DNA from: Cladopsammia gracilis
Lineage: Eukaryota > Cnidaria > Anthozoa > Scleractinia > Dendrophylliidae
DNA: 64,000 bases
Assembly: GCA_022457155.1 (NCBI GenBank)
Contig: JAJGOT010000169.1
Location: 421,001-485,000 of the forward strand
Direction: 5' to 3'
Shown here piece after piece: positions 20,690 through 31,927 of this stretch (position 1 is the first letter of the stretch; the number at the start of each line of letters is the position of its first letter). The position numbers and the translations under genes were made by a program. A model generated the notes under the pieces. The model ran no database searches and was not told the DNA's origin. It saw nothing but the letters and a program-made list of their open reading frames with translations.

Positions 20690-21617
20690 GCTCGTCATAT
20701 GCCTTGGCTTGATCAGGGTTCGACTTTAGGCGACATTCTGCTGCTTCTAGCCATTTCAGTGCTAGTGATTTTTTTTCCGGGAGAAGATTCGGATCCTTTT
20801 TCTAAGGGTATGGAATCATCCACCGTTTGCCAATTTTCTGACAGGACTGGCTGATGACTTCGGCTTCTTCTCTTTCTATTTGGCTTATCTTGTCGGCTTC
20901 GCAGACACATGGCTTTACCTCGACTTCCATAGTCTCCGTTTTTCAGAAATCAGATAAGTCCAAGGGCATGGCGTATTTTACAAATAATATGCAACTCGCT
21001 GGCTGAACGTTTTCCAAGCTACCTCCAAACACTACCCATCCCAAGGGTGTTTGTCTTGCTACAAGCTCTTCTGCTTGTCTGGTTTGGCCTGTGTGCATGT
21101 GAGCGTGGTCAATTCCTATGAGGATATCAATCGGTCTCTTTCCACATCGGATTTTTTCGTTTGACAGTCTCAGGAGCTCGGTAATCTGTGAAGTTGGAAC
21201 CGGAGCAATGTCATCACTGATGCTCGGAATTCTGATGGCTTTTATTGAATACTTCTTGCGGTTATCTAAAGAACTGACTGGTATCCGGTACTCCTTTGTT
21301 CTTAAGGGTTCCTCTTCTCCCCCAACCTTTGCTATGGTGACAGAGGTGTCCCTTCATTTGAGCCCTAGTAGCTCAGCAGTGTCGGAATGGATAAGGCTTA
21401 CTTGAGCGCCTGTATCGAGGAGGACGTTTCCGTTTTTCTTGATTCCATTCTGGCCATAAATGATTGCTGATGTGACAGGGAGAAGAGCACCTTGGCCCGC
21501 CGCGACAGCTGCTACTCCAATTTTGATCATGTTGCTTTTCTGCAGAAGTGGATGATGGTGTTCACACTGAGTTCCGTTTTCTTGTTTCGTACAACGTCTT
21601 CGGTTACAGTTTTCCAT
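20690..21617 (-). pseudogene. BEL-2 gag end and aspartic protease
   Basis: 21617-21354 includes a Cys/His stretch and GNVLLDTGAQVSLIHSDTA, with DTGA as the aspartic-protease site. The frame then shifts and continues through TVTIAKVGGEEEPL-like residues, an IDILIGIDHAHMH block and LGWVVFGGSLENVQP, and then the RT N-terminal extension. The order matches BEL/Pao polyproteins. At least two frameshifts are present. Confidence 0.8.
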
Positions 21618-21649
21618 CCTGTGTTCCCTTCCGGCCCTTTTAAGACACC

Positions 21650-22060
21650 TGTAAACACCGGATGTTAGCCTGTGGACATTTCGTTGAGTTTTTCATGAAG
21701 TGAATTTCGTAAGTTTATTTGTGGACACATCGTTCCCTTTTCATGACGTGTAAAACGGGCTAGTTTTATAATTTTCGCAAAGGACCACATGGTCAGAGTT
21801 GATGATGATCGGTTCGAATGAAGGTTGTTCTGAGGATTGCTTTATAGACTTGTCGACTATTTCGTTGCTATACAGGACACGAAAACTTGTAAGTATGGAT
21901 TGTCAGCGACATTTGTCAATTAAGTTCATTTCGGAACATTTTGGAGTTGTACTCGAACATTTTGCTTGTATTGTTGTTTCAGTGAATCGCACATTAAATA
22001 TGGCGCATCTAAAGATGTCTTGTTAGCTGAGATATTCCCAAGAACGAGTGGGTTCTTACA
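21650..22060 (+). repeat. 5' LTR of nested element
   Basis: Starts TGTAAACACCGGATGTTAGC and ends GTGGGTTCTTACA. Its downstream neighbour, TCATTCAAAG, is not a standard TGG-type primer-binding site. Confidence 0.95.
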
Positions 22061-22085
22061 TCATTCAAAGTTTTCCGCTGAATTT

Positions 22086-22535
22086 ATGGATTGTGAGATG
22101 TCGACAGGAGCGAGAACGATGTCGCTAATCGAAGAAATTACGACGTTGACCGAGGAAACTTGCGCGAGCGAAGCACCGATGCAAAACACAGCCTTTGGAT
22201 TCGTCGAAGGAACAAAACGAAAGGTGCCGAGTAGATACTTGAACGAGTCTGAGGTTCGAGTCTAAAAGGCTGTCGATTTAAAACGAAGGAGAGCCGGCCA
22301 TTTAGGAGACGTGACGAAGAGAATGCAGCGAATACGCTTGTTAATGGCGAAAGGTACGGAAGAAGAATTAATCACGTGTTTAAACAGCCTTGAAACAGCG
22401 TTTCACAAGTTCGTTGATTCCCACGAAGCGTATTTAGGATTTGAGGACGACGAAAAGGAGAAAGCTTCGGCCGTGGAAAGTTACGAAAGGGAAAAGGATG
22501 CCAAGTTTCACTTCGACGTGGAAGTTAGCAAATGA
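22086..22535 (+). pseudogene. Gag start of nested BEL element
   Basis: A frame beginning MDCEMSTGARTMSLIEE runs to an in-frame TAA at 22263-22265 and continues in the same frame (KAVDLKRRRAGHLGDVTKRM) to a TGA at 22535. The charged helical residues are typical of BEL gag N-termini. The stop at 22535 overlaps the next ORF by four bases and looks like a one-base loss, since the downstream frame continues the gag sequence. Confidence 0.7.
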
Positions 22536-23791
22536 AATTGAAAGGAACGCTCCTCAAATCGGACGGTAAATCCATTAAGTCTTCAAGGACCACCAAGAGT
22601 TCAAAGTCCAGTGCGAGTGTGGCGAGAGAAAAGAAGAGATTATTGGAGGAAGCGAAACTGAATATAGAAGCGCTGGTTGGAAAGACAAGGTTCACTCTTG
22701 ATCATGTTTTAATGACTGAAAGCCTGTGTATTGGAGAGAGACACTTTGCTAACAACAAAGAATTGAGGAAGTGGCCACATCTTGATGGCATCAGTGTTCC
22801 TGAAATAGACGAACACAAGGTCTCCATCCTTATTGGAAGCAACCGCCCAGATATTATTGACAACAATTCAGAGATTAGGAGAGGAACCAGAGGCCAGCCT
22901 TACGCCATAAATACACCCCTGGGATGGACAGTATATGGTCCGATGGGTGAACCCAGCAGAGATGTGAGGTACCGCGCCATCCACATCGAAATAGCCAATG
23001 ATCTATCGACTGACAGCTTCATTAACGTCATCACAAGATTTGTTGCAAGACGAGGTCCACCCAGAGTGATTTACAGTGACAATGGCACGAACTTCAGAGG
23101 GGCAGAAGTAGATGTAATCAATGCATTGAGGATTTGGGACCAGGATAGAATTGGAAGTGAACTTCGACAGAAAAACATTCAGTGGAACTTCAATCCTCCG
23201 GCAGCCAGTCTTCAAGGAGGCGTTCGGGAGCGGCTAATTTGTTCTGTGCGGAAGATCCTACATGCTATGGTTGGTGAGCACCTTGTCAACGATGAGACCC
23301 TAACGACCTTCCTAATAGAAGTTGAGAAGATCCTCAATAACAGACCTCTTACCCATGTGTCTAGTGACCCCAATGATTTGGATGCTCTAACACCCAATCA
23401 CATTCTACTTCTGCGTCGTAATTCATGTTCAGTGCCTGGCGAATTTCAGGAGTCTGACAAGTTTCAAGCGAGATGGAAACATGTTCATATCCTCGCTAAT
23501 GAGTTCTGGAGACGTTGGGTCAGAGAGTACCTTCCAACATTGCAGGAGGGGCAGAAGTGGCTAAACCGAAGACCGAATTTCAGAGTCGGAGACCTGGTGA
23601 TCATGAAGGATGGCAATGCCCCCGAGGACAGTGGCCCAAAGCATTAGTCCAGGAAGTCTTTCCAGACTCCGATGGTGTGGTACGTCGAGTCATTGTGCGA
23701 ACTGCAAGTGGAACCTACTGCAGAGATGTACGCAAACTTTGCTTATTGGAAGAGGAGATTGTGACTTCCATTGAAAAGCAAATGTCTGCCT
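22532..23791 (+). pseudogene. Deletion-fused gag/protease-tail/integrase ORF
   Basis: A 371-codon frame (22532-23647) fuses three blocks: a Lys/Ser-rich gag piece (to about residue 50), the end of the BEL protease region (ERHFANNKELRKWPHLDGIS to PLGWTVYGPMGEPSR) and an integrase core starting within the AIHIE block. The integrase keeps IYSDNGTNFRGAE and the Glu of GGVRERLI but has lost the segment with the first catalytic Asp, so it should be inactive. The tail includes the usual LTPNHILLLR and the VGDLVIMKD block. A frameshift near 23635 leads to a final frame ending at 23791. Both fusions are in frame, which is unusual for random deletions. Confidence 0.8.
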
Positions 23792-23907
23792 AGGATAAGA
23801 CATGAACTTCAAACACTCAGTATTCGTGACATTTATCAGAGACCATGTTATGATTATAGTAAATTCAGTTGACTCTTAAAGACTTTAGAAGTCTTTGGCC
23901 GGGAGGA

Positions 23908-24319
23908 TGTAAACACCAGATGTTAGCCTGTGGACATTTCATTGAGTTTTTCATGAGGTGAATTTCGTAAGTTTATTTGTGGACACATCGTTCCCTTTTC
24001 ATGACGTGTAAAACGGGCTAGTTTTATAATTTTCGCAAAGGACCACATGGTCAGAGTTGATGATGATCGGTTTGAATGAAGGTTGTTATGAGGATTACTT
24101 TATAGACTTGTTGACTATTTTGTTGCTATACAGGACACGAAAACTTGTAAGTATAGATTGTCAGCGACATTTGCCAATTAAGTTCATTTTGGAACATTTT
24201 GGAGTTGTATTCGAGTTGTACTGCTTGTATTGTTGTTTCAGTGAATCGCACATTAAATATGGCGCATCTAAAGATGTCTTGTTAGCTGAGATATTCCCAA
24301 GAACGAGTGGGTTCTTACA
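23908..24319 (+). repeat. 3' LTR of nested element
   Basis: Direct copy of 21650-22060, beginning TGTAAACACCAGATG and ending GGGTTCTTACA. Some differences cluster near 24210, where six bases are replaced. Confidence 0.95.
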
Positions 24320-24324
24320 ACACC

Positions 24325-25650
24325 CGAAGCATACGTGATTCTTTTTGGCAATCTTGAGTCACCCATCGATACTCAGAGCAGCGAACTTCGACAATTGGTC
24401 TGGCCAGTGAGTGGAGTTTCAACACATCCAACACTTGTGCCAAGTTGCGTTACCTGCACTGCTGGCCTCTCCTAGCAAATGATAAACTGAATGTTGGGTA
24501 CTTGAACCGGTTCTCAATGGCGCTGTTGCACGCATCCGTGACTTCATTTCTACAGTCATCCAGTCCATGAGCCCTTGCAATGTCGCCTTCTTTCCGTCTC
24601 GTTTCAGGTCCCTAGACCACACTTTCCGATCATCTGCGCAAATTTTTTGTTCAATAATGGACAGCATATGACTGTTATCCATATCGCTGGGAATGCTTAC
24701 TTCTTTAACAGTGTTAAAACACCGCTTAACCAAATGCACTAGATCACAGAATCTTGCATCTCCGTTTTGCAGTGTGCGGAATTTAACGACATCTTGCGTG
24801 ATGGTATCTGACACGAATGTTGGATCGCCATAAATTGAATCTAGATATTCCCACGTGGTGTCATAATCTGTGCCAATCCCGTTAATTAGATCTAGAGGCT
24901 TCCCTTGGAGACATGCATGCAAAAAGGTGATCGAATCTCGTTTGGTATACTGGGCTTCGATTGCGTGTTTAAAGTCTGCTTTAAAAATTGCATACTCTCT
25001 CACGTCACCTGCGAACTTTGGTAATTTCGGTTTTTCCATTTTAAAACCACAAGTATTGCTTGGAGGACTTGTATAATTTTGATCTGGATTTGGTTCTTGG
25101 ACATTGTCATTGATACCTTCATTGTTACTACTACTAGGGGGTTGTTGAACGTTTTCTTGCCCAGCACTGACAATAGTGGTCTGCTCGTTATCATGAAAAC
25201 TGCCATTGAAAACCACATCTTTTTCAGATTGCATACTTGAAATTCCGATCATGTTTGACTGATTACTCGCAGTTTTCTCCTTATGTGCACCACTTTCCAA
25301 GGTTTCTTTCTGGCTAACTAAACTTTCCAAGTACATCTTAGCCCGCATTACATAATTCATGAAAGAGCCCTGGCATTCGTCCATCCAAATTTCAGCTTCT
25401 TCAAACGTCGTATCATCTATAAGTTTCGTGTAATTTTCATGCTTTTCAACACCAGGTCGTTGTACGCTTCTTCGACTTTATTTAAGGCGTCTCTTACCTC
25501 CGATCCTGGTCTTTTAGCTTCAATAAAGTTAGTCAGCCAGTTGCCACATCTTGTGAGGGTTGCCTTAGCGTTCCTCCGGGTTTTCTTCGCTTCTTTCAAT
25601 TCCTCTTCGGACATTATCAGGTTATGCGTCCAATCTCCACACCAGTCCAA
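24325..25650 (-). pseudogene. BEL-2 gag
   Basis: 25650-25417 (MDWCGDWTHNLIMSEEELKE) and 25384-24419 are two frames of the same gag. The second holds the DUF1759-type core (KLPKFAGDVREYAIFKADF, then HACLQGKPLDLINGI and YLDSIYGDP) and ends at a zinc-knuckle start, WHKCWMC, whose partner residues (THWPDQC) follow in another frame before the nested insertion. Function by family: nucleic-acid binding and particle assembly. Confidence 0.85.
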
Positions 25651-26178
25651 AGTACTCAGGAACCATCAACCATTTATCCCTCAATCCAACGTGTCAAACC
25701 AAGAAAACGAATGTTATGGTCCAGAGAAAAATGGTTCTTGAATAATTGACTGGACACGGAATTGTATAATATTTAGTCTTTTAGTTTTATTCGATCTGTA
25801 AGAGACAATACATAATTCTTGAGAATTCTAACAGTGAGCGATAAAATAATACTCAAAATCCAACCAGTTACGAAACATTACTCACTTCTGTGACATTATC
25901 CAGTCAAAATATTCCAGCAAACGTGGAAACAGGTCAGCAAACCGGGTCAGCAAAACAGGACAAAACTACAGGTTAGCGAGGTAAAAAAACTGATTGCTCT
26001 CTTAGCACGTGTACATAGAAAAAACGTGTCATTTGAACTCAAAGGTCATTTTTTCTTAGCGGTTACGCTATTGAGTGTCAATCACGCAGTTAATTACTAA
26101 ATCAAATGTCAATCAACGAATAAATAAAAGGAAACACTAATGGTCAGTGAAACATGCTAGATTGACTAGACTAAGAGT
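25651..26178. other. Possible BEL-2 leader or LTR, undefined
   Basis: Sequence upstream of BEL-2 gag on the minus strand, where the leader, primer-binding site and 5' LTR would lie. I could not match it to any downstream copy, so no LTR boundary is called. Confidence 0.35.
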
Positions 26179-26262
26179 TTAACAAAATTCTGTAGGTGGG
26201 GTTCAGAGCTACCTCAAATTTTTGAAAATTTAAGGTGGCTCTGAACTCCCTACAGAATTTTT
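26179..26262. repeat. Short hairpin repeat
   Basis: Two arms of about 38 bp pair with a few mismatches: AAATTCTGTAGG on the left and CCTACAGAATTT on the right, with TTCAGAGC/GCTCTGAA inside. It looks like a small foldback element; no clear target duplication. Confidence 0.75.
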
Positions 26263-26465
26263 TAAACTTTGCCAAAAGTTACATCTTATCCTACTGATCA
26301 AAATTCGACAATAAAAAATGGGTCTCACCGAGTCATTTTTGAGTTATTAACACTTAAAGCTAAAATTAAGGGTGTTTTCAGCACGTTAAACTGTTGCTAT
26401 AGTAACATATTGTGTCACAAAAATGATAACAACGTGTTCACCAATCATTGGGCATTCGTTTAATA

Positions 26466-27026
26466 TCATAATTGTAGCATCAACTGACAGAGTGGTTGTA
26501 ATGAACCATCAAATTCTAAGTCTTGAAAAGTGCTGGAAACTGTTGGGAGCCACCTTAAAACATCTTGGATAGAAAGAATTCCTTTTTGACGCCATTCATT
26601 GTAATGGAATGACTTCCCATTTATTAAAATTTCTCTATTATTAAATAGCACCAAATCTTGCTTATAGCAATATCCATACAACTGTTTTAACTCCATCGTG
26701 TGGAGAAGGATTTCTTTGTAAAAAAGTGGTAGATCAATCTGTTTAATAATTACATCGAAGTAAGAAGTTGAGTCCGCCGTACCTTTTAAAATGATAACTT
26801 GGAATATACAGCCAAGATTCGTTTGAACAGTTTTCATTGTTTAAAAGTCTGGGTATCCATGCTAGATTGTGGTTAAGATATGTGGTAGAATGTGGTTAAT
26901 ATATTTGGTATGCGCAAACTGCCATCAATATAGTCCTGGTACAATACTTGCCTTTTTATTTTGTCTGGTTTTTTGTTCCATATGAAATTAAATAAATAGC
27001 TTGTGATCAACTTAATACTCGTTTCC
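26466..27026 (-). pseudogene. L1-type LINE ORF2 C-terminal fragment, part 2
   Basis: The minus strand upstream of 26837 reads WNKKPDKIKRQVLYQDY and then SLRIPNI, the block after the L1-type RT domain. 26837-26466 continues with LPLFYKEILLHTMELKQLY and a WRQKGILSIQDVL motif. This is the ORF2 end, interrupted upstream by the TTAA-flanked element. Confidence 0.75.
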
Positions 27027-27030
27027 TTAA

Positions 27031-27486
27031 AGTGCACCTAAACCCTAATTTTTTGTTTCTTTAATCAACTCCATGTACGTTGAAAAGTCGAACAGTGAAA
27101 TATTTCTTGTTTTTAACGTCGCGTTTGTGAGTAATAGAGATTTCAATTTACAAAATGCTAATTAGATGACGTCAAATGCAGACTTTACCATTATTTCTAC
27201 TTCAATTTACAATACGCAGTTCACAGCTTAAAGATAATTTATTTGAAAAATACTAATAAAAACTGTTTATAGTCAATCGATTTGTAAAAAAAAATATTAC
27301 TTGGAGGTGGGAACAAGTAGTTGTATAATAAACGAGTCTGCATTTGACGTCATCTAATTAGCATTTAGTAAATTCAAATCTCTAACTCACTAACGCGACA
27401 TAAAAAACAAGAAATATTTCACTATTTGACTTTTCAACGTACATTGAGTTGATTAAAAGGAAAAAAAATTGGGGGTTAGGTGCACT
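27031..27486. mobile_element. TTAA-flanked MITE with long inverted ends
   Basis: The element starts AGTGCACCTAAACCCTAATT, its right end is the inverse (arms of more than 150 bp with scattered mismatches), and TTAA flanks both sides (27027-27030, 27487-27490). TTAA duplications are used by piggyBac and Kolobok elements; an AG start is more like Kolobok. There is no coding capacity. It sits inside the LINE ORF2. Confidence 0.9.
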
Positions 27487-27490
27487 TTAA

Positions 27491-27720
27491 GCATGTTCGA
27501 CATTGAAGCTGAATAAATCAGCTGCGGAATTCCTAGGCACTTAAAAATTAAACATCTGCCAAGTAAAGTTAATCTTCGAGACCTCCAAAAGTTGAGCCGG
27601 TTGTCCATTTTCTCGATTTTTTTCAGTAATATTTTTCTTATAGTTTCCTTTTTCATCATAAGAGATGAAAATACCGAGAGTTCTAACTGGATCTTTTGTC
27701 CATTATAAAAATTGTTTTAA
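27491..27720 (-). pseudogene. L1-type LINE ORF2 fragment, part 1
   Basis: 27659-27491 reads KIEKMDNRLNFWRSRRLTLL, then GRCLIFKCLGIPQLIYSASM, the thumb-region block of L1-type RTs. It continues across the TTAA element into 27026-26466. Confidence 0.8.
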
Positions 27721-28995
27721 TGTCTTCATACATGTAATAATTTTAAAAAGTAAATAGCGCCTGCAGTGTGCCAGAACTTATAAGTTCATTTATTATACAA
27801 CTGAATACATGAAGATACTTGCAAAAAGGAAAAATATGATTTTAAATTGTTTGTTTCAAACTTAGCTGAGTAGAAGTTTTACAACTTTTTCCTGTAAGCT
27901 AGCTGTTTAAAAGCTTTTATTGTCATCCATATGGAATAGCTGCAACAAAACAAAACATAAGTCAGTTCCTTGCCTATTTAATAATCTCTTTTTCAATCCA
28001 GAACATAGACAATTTAAATAAAAAGTTAAGCTTCTAAATCAAGATCATATTTGAAAACAGAAGGCAAATCTCAAGGCTAGCAAGTCAGTTTAAGCTTAAC
28101 TTATATATTGCATCTAAGCACAACTCTCAAATTATAAATATTGTCCTGAGCTACATTTAGTTTTCCTCTAGCTACAGTTTCTAATGTTACCGGTATTTGT
28201 GTTTAATATATGATTGGGAAGGACCGACTGGAAAAACAGTTCTCAAAAGACTGAAGAATGAACAAAAATGCATGTTCATTACAAAAAGATCAAAGACAAA
28301 GCAATGTGTTGTGTATAAAGCTGATTGTGTTTGTGTTTAAGCAATAAAACTATAGCACCAAAGTTTCATTTTTTCACTTACCTAGATTTAGAAAGAAGAT
28401 TATCCATATTTTTTTCTGTCTTAAGGCTGTTAACACTTAAGATTTTTTGTAGGTTTCTTCCAACAGTTCAACTAGTTCGCTAAAATACCCGCTAAAATAA
28501 CGAATTTACTTGATGCTATGGTGCATGCTTTGTAGGCTAAAACTGCTGACTGCTGGCTCACTTTCCCCAGGTTCACTCGGCCAAGAAGGAAGATGGCGGA
28601 CGGTTTGAGTTACTAAACTGGCTGCCACTTAAACTATAAAACAAGTCCAAGGGTTGCCAGTTGAGAAAGTCACCTCAAATTATAGTCTAACTCATCATAG
28701 CATCTGAGCTGATATTTCAGACTGGCGCCATTGAAGTATGCATTATTATGTGAGCCATTGCTGTTACATGATAGAGGCCAAGACTAATATAACCCTATAT
28801 CAGCACCGAATAGACATTCCATGTAAATTTGTTTTTCAACTTTTTTCAGAGCAAGTGAAAATTCTGCCCTGCATTTAAATCACCAGGGGTTTATGTTACA
28901 CTGATTCTTTACCTTGTTACATGAATAAAATGGTAATGACTGTAATAAGAAATTTTAAATTATTAATAAATCTACTGTACAATAATGGATACAAC
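27721..28995. other. No gene seen
   Basis: About 1.3 kb of AT-rich DNA with no open frame of note and no repeat I could pair. A AAGATGGCGGAC motif at about 28591 resembles an animal translation start, but no coding frame follows it. Confidence 0.55.
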
Positions 28996-29626
28996 TTAAG
29001 ATAACGTTTGTCTCTCAAATCTCAATTTAAAACCAGTTCTTGTGCAGCTATATTGGCCATAGCGCAACCAGCCACCGTACGGTGAGAATAATTCCTTTAA
29101 GATCCAAGTTAGAACAGTAGAGCTGTCCTTGAATTTGAAAATAATAATCAGCCTCACGGTTCCATCACTAAGTTTTTCTAGAAAAAGAGTTTTGTTTTTG
29201 CATGCATCTTCAACAGTCATGCCTGCTTTGCTTAAGGGGGATTTAATTTCCATACCCTATTTTTCTTCTGTTTCCTTGAAGGTGACTATTCTGTCTATGC
29301 TGGCTCCTAGGAATGGTTTCTCCTTAGACACCAAAAGCCCAATTTCTTCAACTTTGACATCAATCCCATTTTTTCTCATTTCCCTTATATATAGGTTCAC
29401 TGCTTTCGGTTCGCTTTCGATGCCATACTGAAGAACGTCTGTTGTAAAGTTTGAATAGAGAAGAGGGTTCCACTTTGGTTTTGGTTGCTTTTCCAAAGTT
29501 TGATGCTGTTAAGAGAGTTTTTCTCTTTTCATACCAAAGATTGTTTTTGTTTTGTTCTCGGTGTCTCTCTGTTTCCTGGATCTCTTTGTGGGTGATGGTT
29601 AAGTTGGAGACATGGTCATCCACCAT
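28996..29626 (-). pseudogene. YqaJ-type nuclease (lambda exonuclease fold), broken
   Basis: Three overlapping minus-strand frames make one domain: WYEKRKTLLTASNFGKATKT (29626-29360), LQYGIESEPKAVNLYIREM with GLLVSKEKPFLGASIDRIV (29496-29257), and MEIKSPLSKAGMTVEDACKN (29253-28996). This order, Glu-containing YGIE, then GASID, then EIKSP, is the metal-binding core of the YqaJ/lambda-exonuclease family of 5'-3' DNA exonucleases. The usual Asp-Gly of SPDG is replaced by SIDR. Two frameshifts separate the parts. In animals such genes are multi-copy and probably mobile-element derived. Confidence 0.75.
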
Positions 29627-29889
29627 TGATTTGAAGTGCTTACAAGCTATATCATAGCTGTCTGTGAAGGGTACACCCCTGATTCGTCCTCTGTCTCTTC
29701 AGGGTCAGACTCCTCTGAACAGTTTGACGCGACGTCATTAAAAAAAATGAACTGGCAGGGAGGCAGTTTTGAAGACTTTCACAAAAGGTTTTGAAACTTT
29801 CTCCTTCTTTATTTCACTGGTTTGGCGCTCTTGGATCAAATTTTATGATCTTGGGTTGGACACGAATTGTTTTTTTTTCCAAATCATAT

Positions 29890-30371
29890 CTTTCTAAACC
29901 CATACAGACAGCCGTGATGTACAAGATAAAGATTCAGCATGTTTCTGTATTCCCCTTCTCATAAAATCTACAACAGCAAACAACATGCCTCATACGTGGT
30001 TACATTTGCCTTTTCCTTCCAACCCAAGACTGACCGGACATGCGCACGCCGCTCGCAATATATCACACTGAGGTGAGAACTCTACCATAACTCTACGGAT
30101 TCTTTTTCATTGATGGAAGAACGCTGGCTTTTACATAGGTCTGGCCTCTGTAAACTTTGCATTCCAATCGTTTGACATTCCCTTCAAAGAAAAATTGATA
30201 GGATTTCAGCTTCTTGTAATTGGTACCCTTTTGGACAATATGGCAGTACTTGAGTGTGGATACAACAAAGTAGTCGTAAAGCTGAATAAAGTTCAGTTCG
30301 GGAAGCTGACGCAGGTCTGTAGACCATCCAAGAGTGGAGATGTGTCTCAGTGTCTCATCATAGCGGAGCAC
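29890..30371 (-). pseudogene. SWIM-like segment of the YqaJ gene
   Basis: 30371-30093 reads LPELNFIQLYDYFVVSTLKY and then FFEGNVKRLECKVYRGQTYV. Further down, in shifted frames, come a GKCNHV-like motif and a following hydrophobic helix with a few stops between. A Cys/His pair of this type just before YqaJ nucleases resembles a SWIM zinc finger, a DNA- or protein-binding module. Broken by frameshifts and stops. Confidence 0.5.
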
Positions 30372-30379
30372 TTGCCAGG

Positions 30380-31620
30380 CTGAAGGCCTGGCTGTGCAGC
30401 CCCATACTCATGGAACCAGAACCTGTGCCCGTCATTTTTCATGGTCATGGCTAGCGGAATGTTTCGCGGGCGCACGTGTGCCCTCCATCCGCTGTCACGC
30501 AGAACTAGCTCACGGGCGCATATGACGTCGCAAAACATGCACGTACGACGTCATGTTGAAACCAATCCGAGGCTTTGTTTTTTGCGCGGTTACACGGCCG
30601 AATGTCACGTCAGCTACAAAAACACTTTGATGTTTTGCTGTGAATTTACTAAGCGGAGAAAACCGTTTAAATTAAAGGCGTTATTTCTCTGAATATTTCG
30701 CGGTTTGCTACTCAAGACAAGGATACTAATTAAGGGATACTCAGAAGCCGCTTTAGTGGAAAAAGACGAGCTTTCAGGGATAAAATCTTGCTTCAAGGAA
30801 CTTCATGTATTACGTTTTTATCAAATGTGGGAGATGTTTGTTTTCTACGGATTTCAGAACCAGAAGCGGAGATTTGAATTTCCAAGCAAGCGAGGGACTT
30901 AAAGGCAAAACAGATTACAGTTTTCGATGAGAATTTATGTTGATATCAATCTGTGAGTGACTTTTTATTAGTGTTATTGTTAGTTTTGGAGAATTGATTT
31001 TAAAACGTGCTTAAATTCAGTTGTATTGATCCAGGTGATCGATCTCTTGAAATTCATCGAAGAAAGCTTGAACTCGATGAGCTATAATGGTATGCGTTTT
31101 GCTTTTAAACGTAAACTAATGGAGATTTGAGTAAATTTTTTCGAAAGAAGATTGTGTTGTCCATTTTTATGTGTTTGTTCATTCATTAGATAGTTTGAAA
31201 AGCGATTTTATGTAAACAAAACAAGACTTTGATTTTATAGTACAGTTCTATCTTCACTCGCATCGCCTTATGCAAATATGTTTGTGTATTTTTGCAATTT
31301 TTGATTTTCAAATCAGTTTCTTGGGCAATTTTTGACAAAAACTGTATTTTAGTCGGAAACTAGTGGTACTAGTTATTCTAGACAGCGAAAAGTTGTTTTT
31401 GTGAACTTTTGTACGGTCTATAAAATGCACTGTGCAGACGGTCGCGTAATACTGTTTTTGAGAAATGTTAAAATTGAACAATCATAATTCTTGTGCTTCC
31501 AACCTTTCACCTTAGTTAAGATTGTTCAAAGTGCGACGCTGTTAGGCTTGGGCTATCTATATATATTATTCGAAGTTACCACTGGTTCCTTCAGTTTCCT
31601 GAACATTTTCGGCCGGCCTT
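30380..31620. other. No gene recognised
   Basis: Between the SWIM-like and SAP-like pieces. Short open frames on the plus strand (for example 30705-30902) have no recognisable content. It may be intron or decayed middle of the same gene. Confidence 0.45.
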
Positions 31621-31624
31621 ACCA

Positions 31625-31795
31625 TGTTCTGTATACTTTCAGTACTAAGTCGGCCTTCGTTTGCTGGCTCTTCCAGAATTGCGCTTCAAAATATCCCTCA
31701 GTTCTTTCACTGTAAGCTTTTGTGTATCCTCCAGTGTCATAATTTCCTTGTCTTTGTATTTTATGACCATTTTGACGGATAATAAAATGAAAACA
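31625..31795 (-). pseudogene. SAP-like first exon of the SWIM/YqaJ gene
   Basis: The minus strand starts MVIKYKDKEIMTLEDTQKLT, then VKELRDILK, and after a one-base frameshift continues KQTKADLVLKVYRTW up to a GTAAGG donor. The pattern of two helices with a K-x-DLVL-x-V turn is a SAP-type DNA-binding module. I link it to the YqaJ gene by order, orientation and the known SAP-SWIM-YqaJ combination in cnidarian predicted proteins; the link is inferred. Confidence 0.45.
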
Positions 31796-31927
31796 TACGA
31801 ACGTATGAGCAAAACAGCTGTGATTTCCCTGTTTGTGTTACCCGGGTCAACGCGAGCCTCAATATCCTGTTTGCGCGGTTGCTACTCCAAGATGGCGCCA
31901 GGAACTGTAAAAAAGGCTATAAGAGTG

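Larger units (their letters stand above)
21650..24319 (+). mobile_element. Nested LTR element, internally deleted BEL type, 2670 bp
   Basis: Two direct LTRs (411 and 412 bp, TG...CA) flank a 1.85-kb interior, and the host sequence is duplicated as ACACC at 21645-21649 and 24320-24324. The LTRs differ at roughly a dozen positions, mostly transitions, so the insertion is not very recent. The interior keeps gag, a short protease-to-RT piece and integrase; most of protease, RT and RNase H are gone. A purine stretch (GGGAGGA) precedes the 3' LTR. It lacks RT, so it could only have moved with enzymes supplied in trans. Confidence 0.95.
18290..25650 (-). mobile_element. BEL-2 (BEL/Pao) retrotransposon, split by a nested LTR element
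   Basis: The minus strand carries, in order, gag (25650-24320, resuming at 21649), protease, RT, RNase H and integrase (to 18290). The 21650-24319 stretch is a plus-strand LTR element with an ACACC duplication that interrupts the gag zinc-knuckle region. Frames break several times, but every domain is recognisable. The integrase C-terminus and 3' LTR are missing; I could not define a 5' LTR above 25650. Confidence 0.85.

Noticed and set aside
21966..22265. Gag ORF starting at 21966
   Set aside because: The first 40 codons lie inside the 5' LTR; the sensible start is the ATG at 22086.
28560..28620. Translation start of a host gene (AAGATGGCGGAC)
   Set aside because: The frame closes after a few codons, and no splice donor leads to a plausible next exon.
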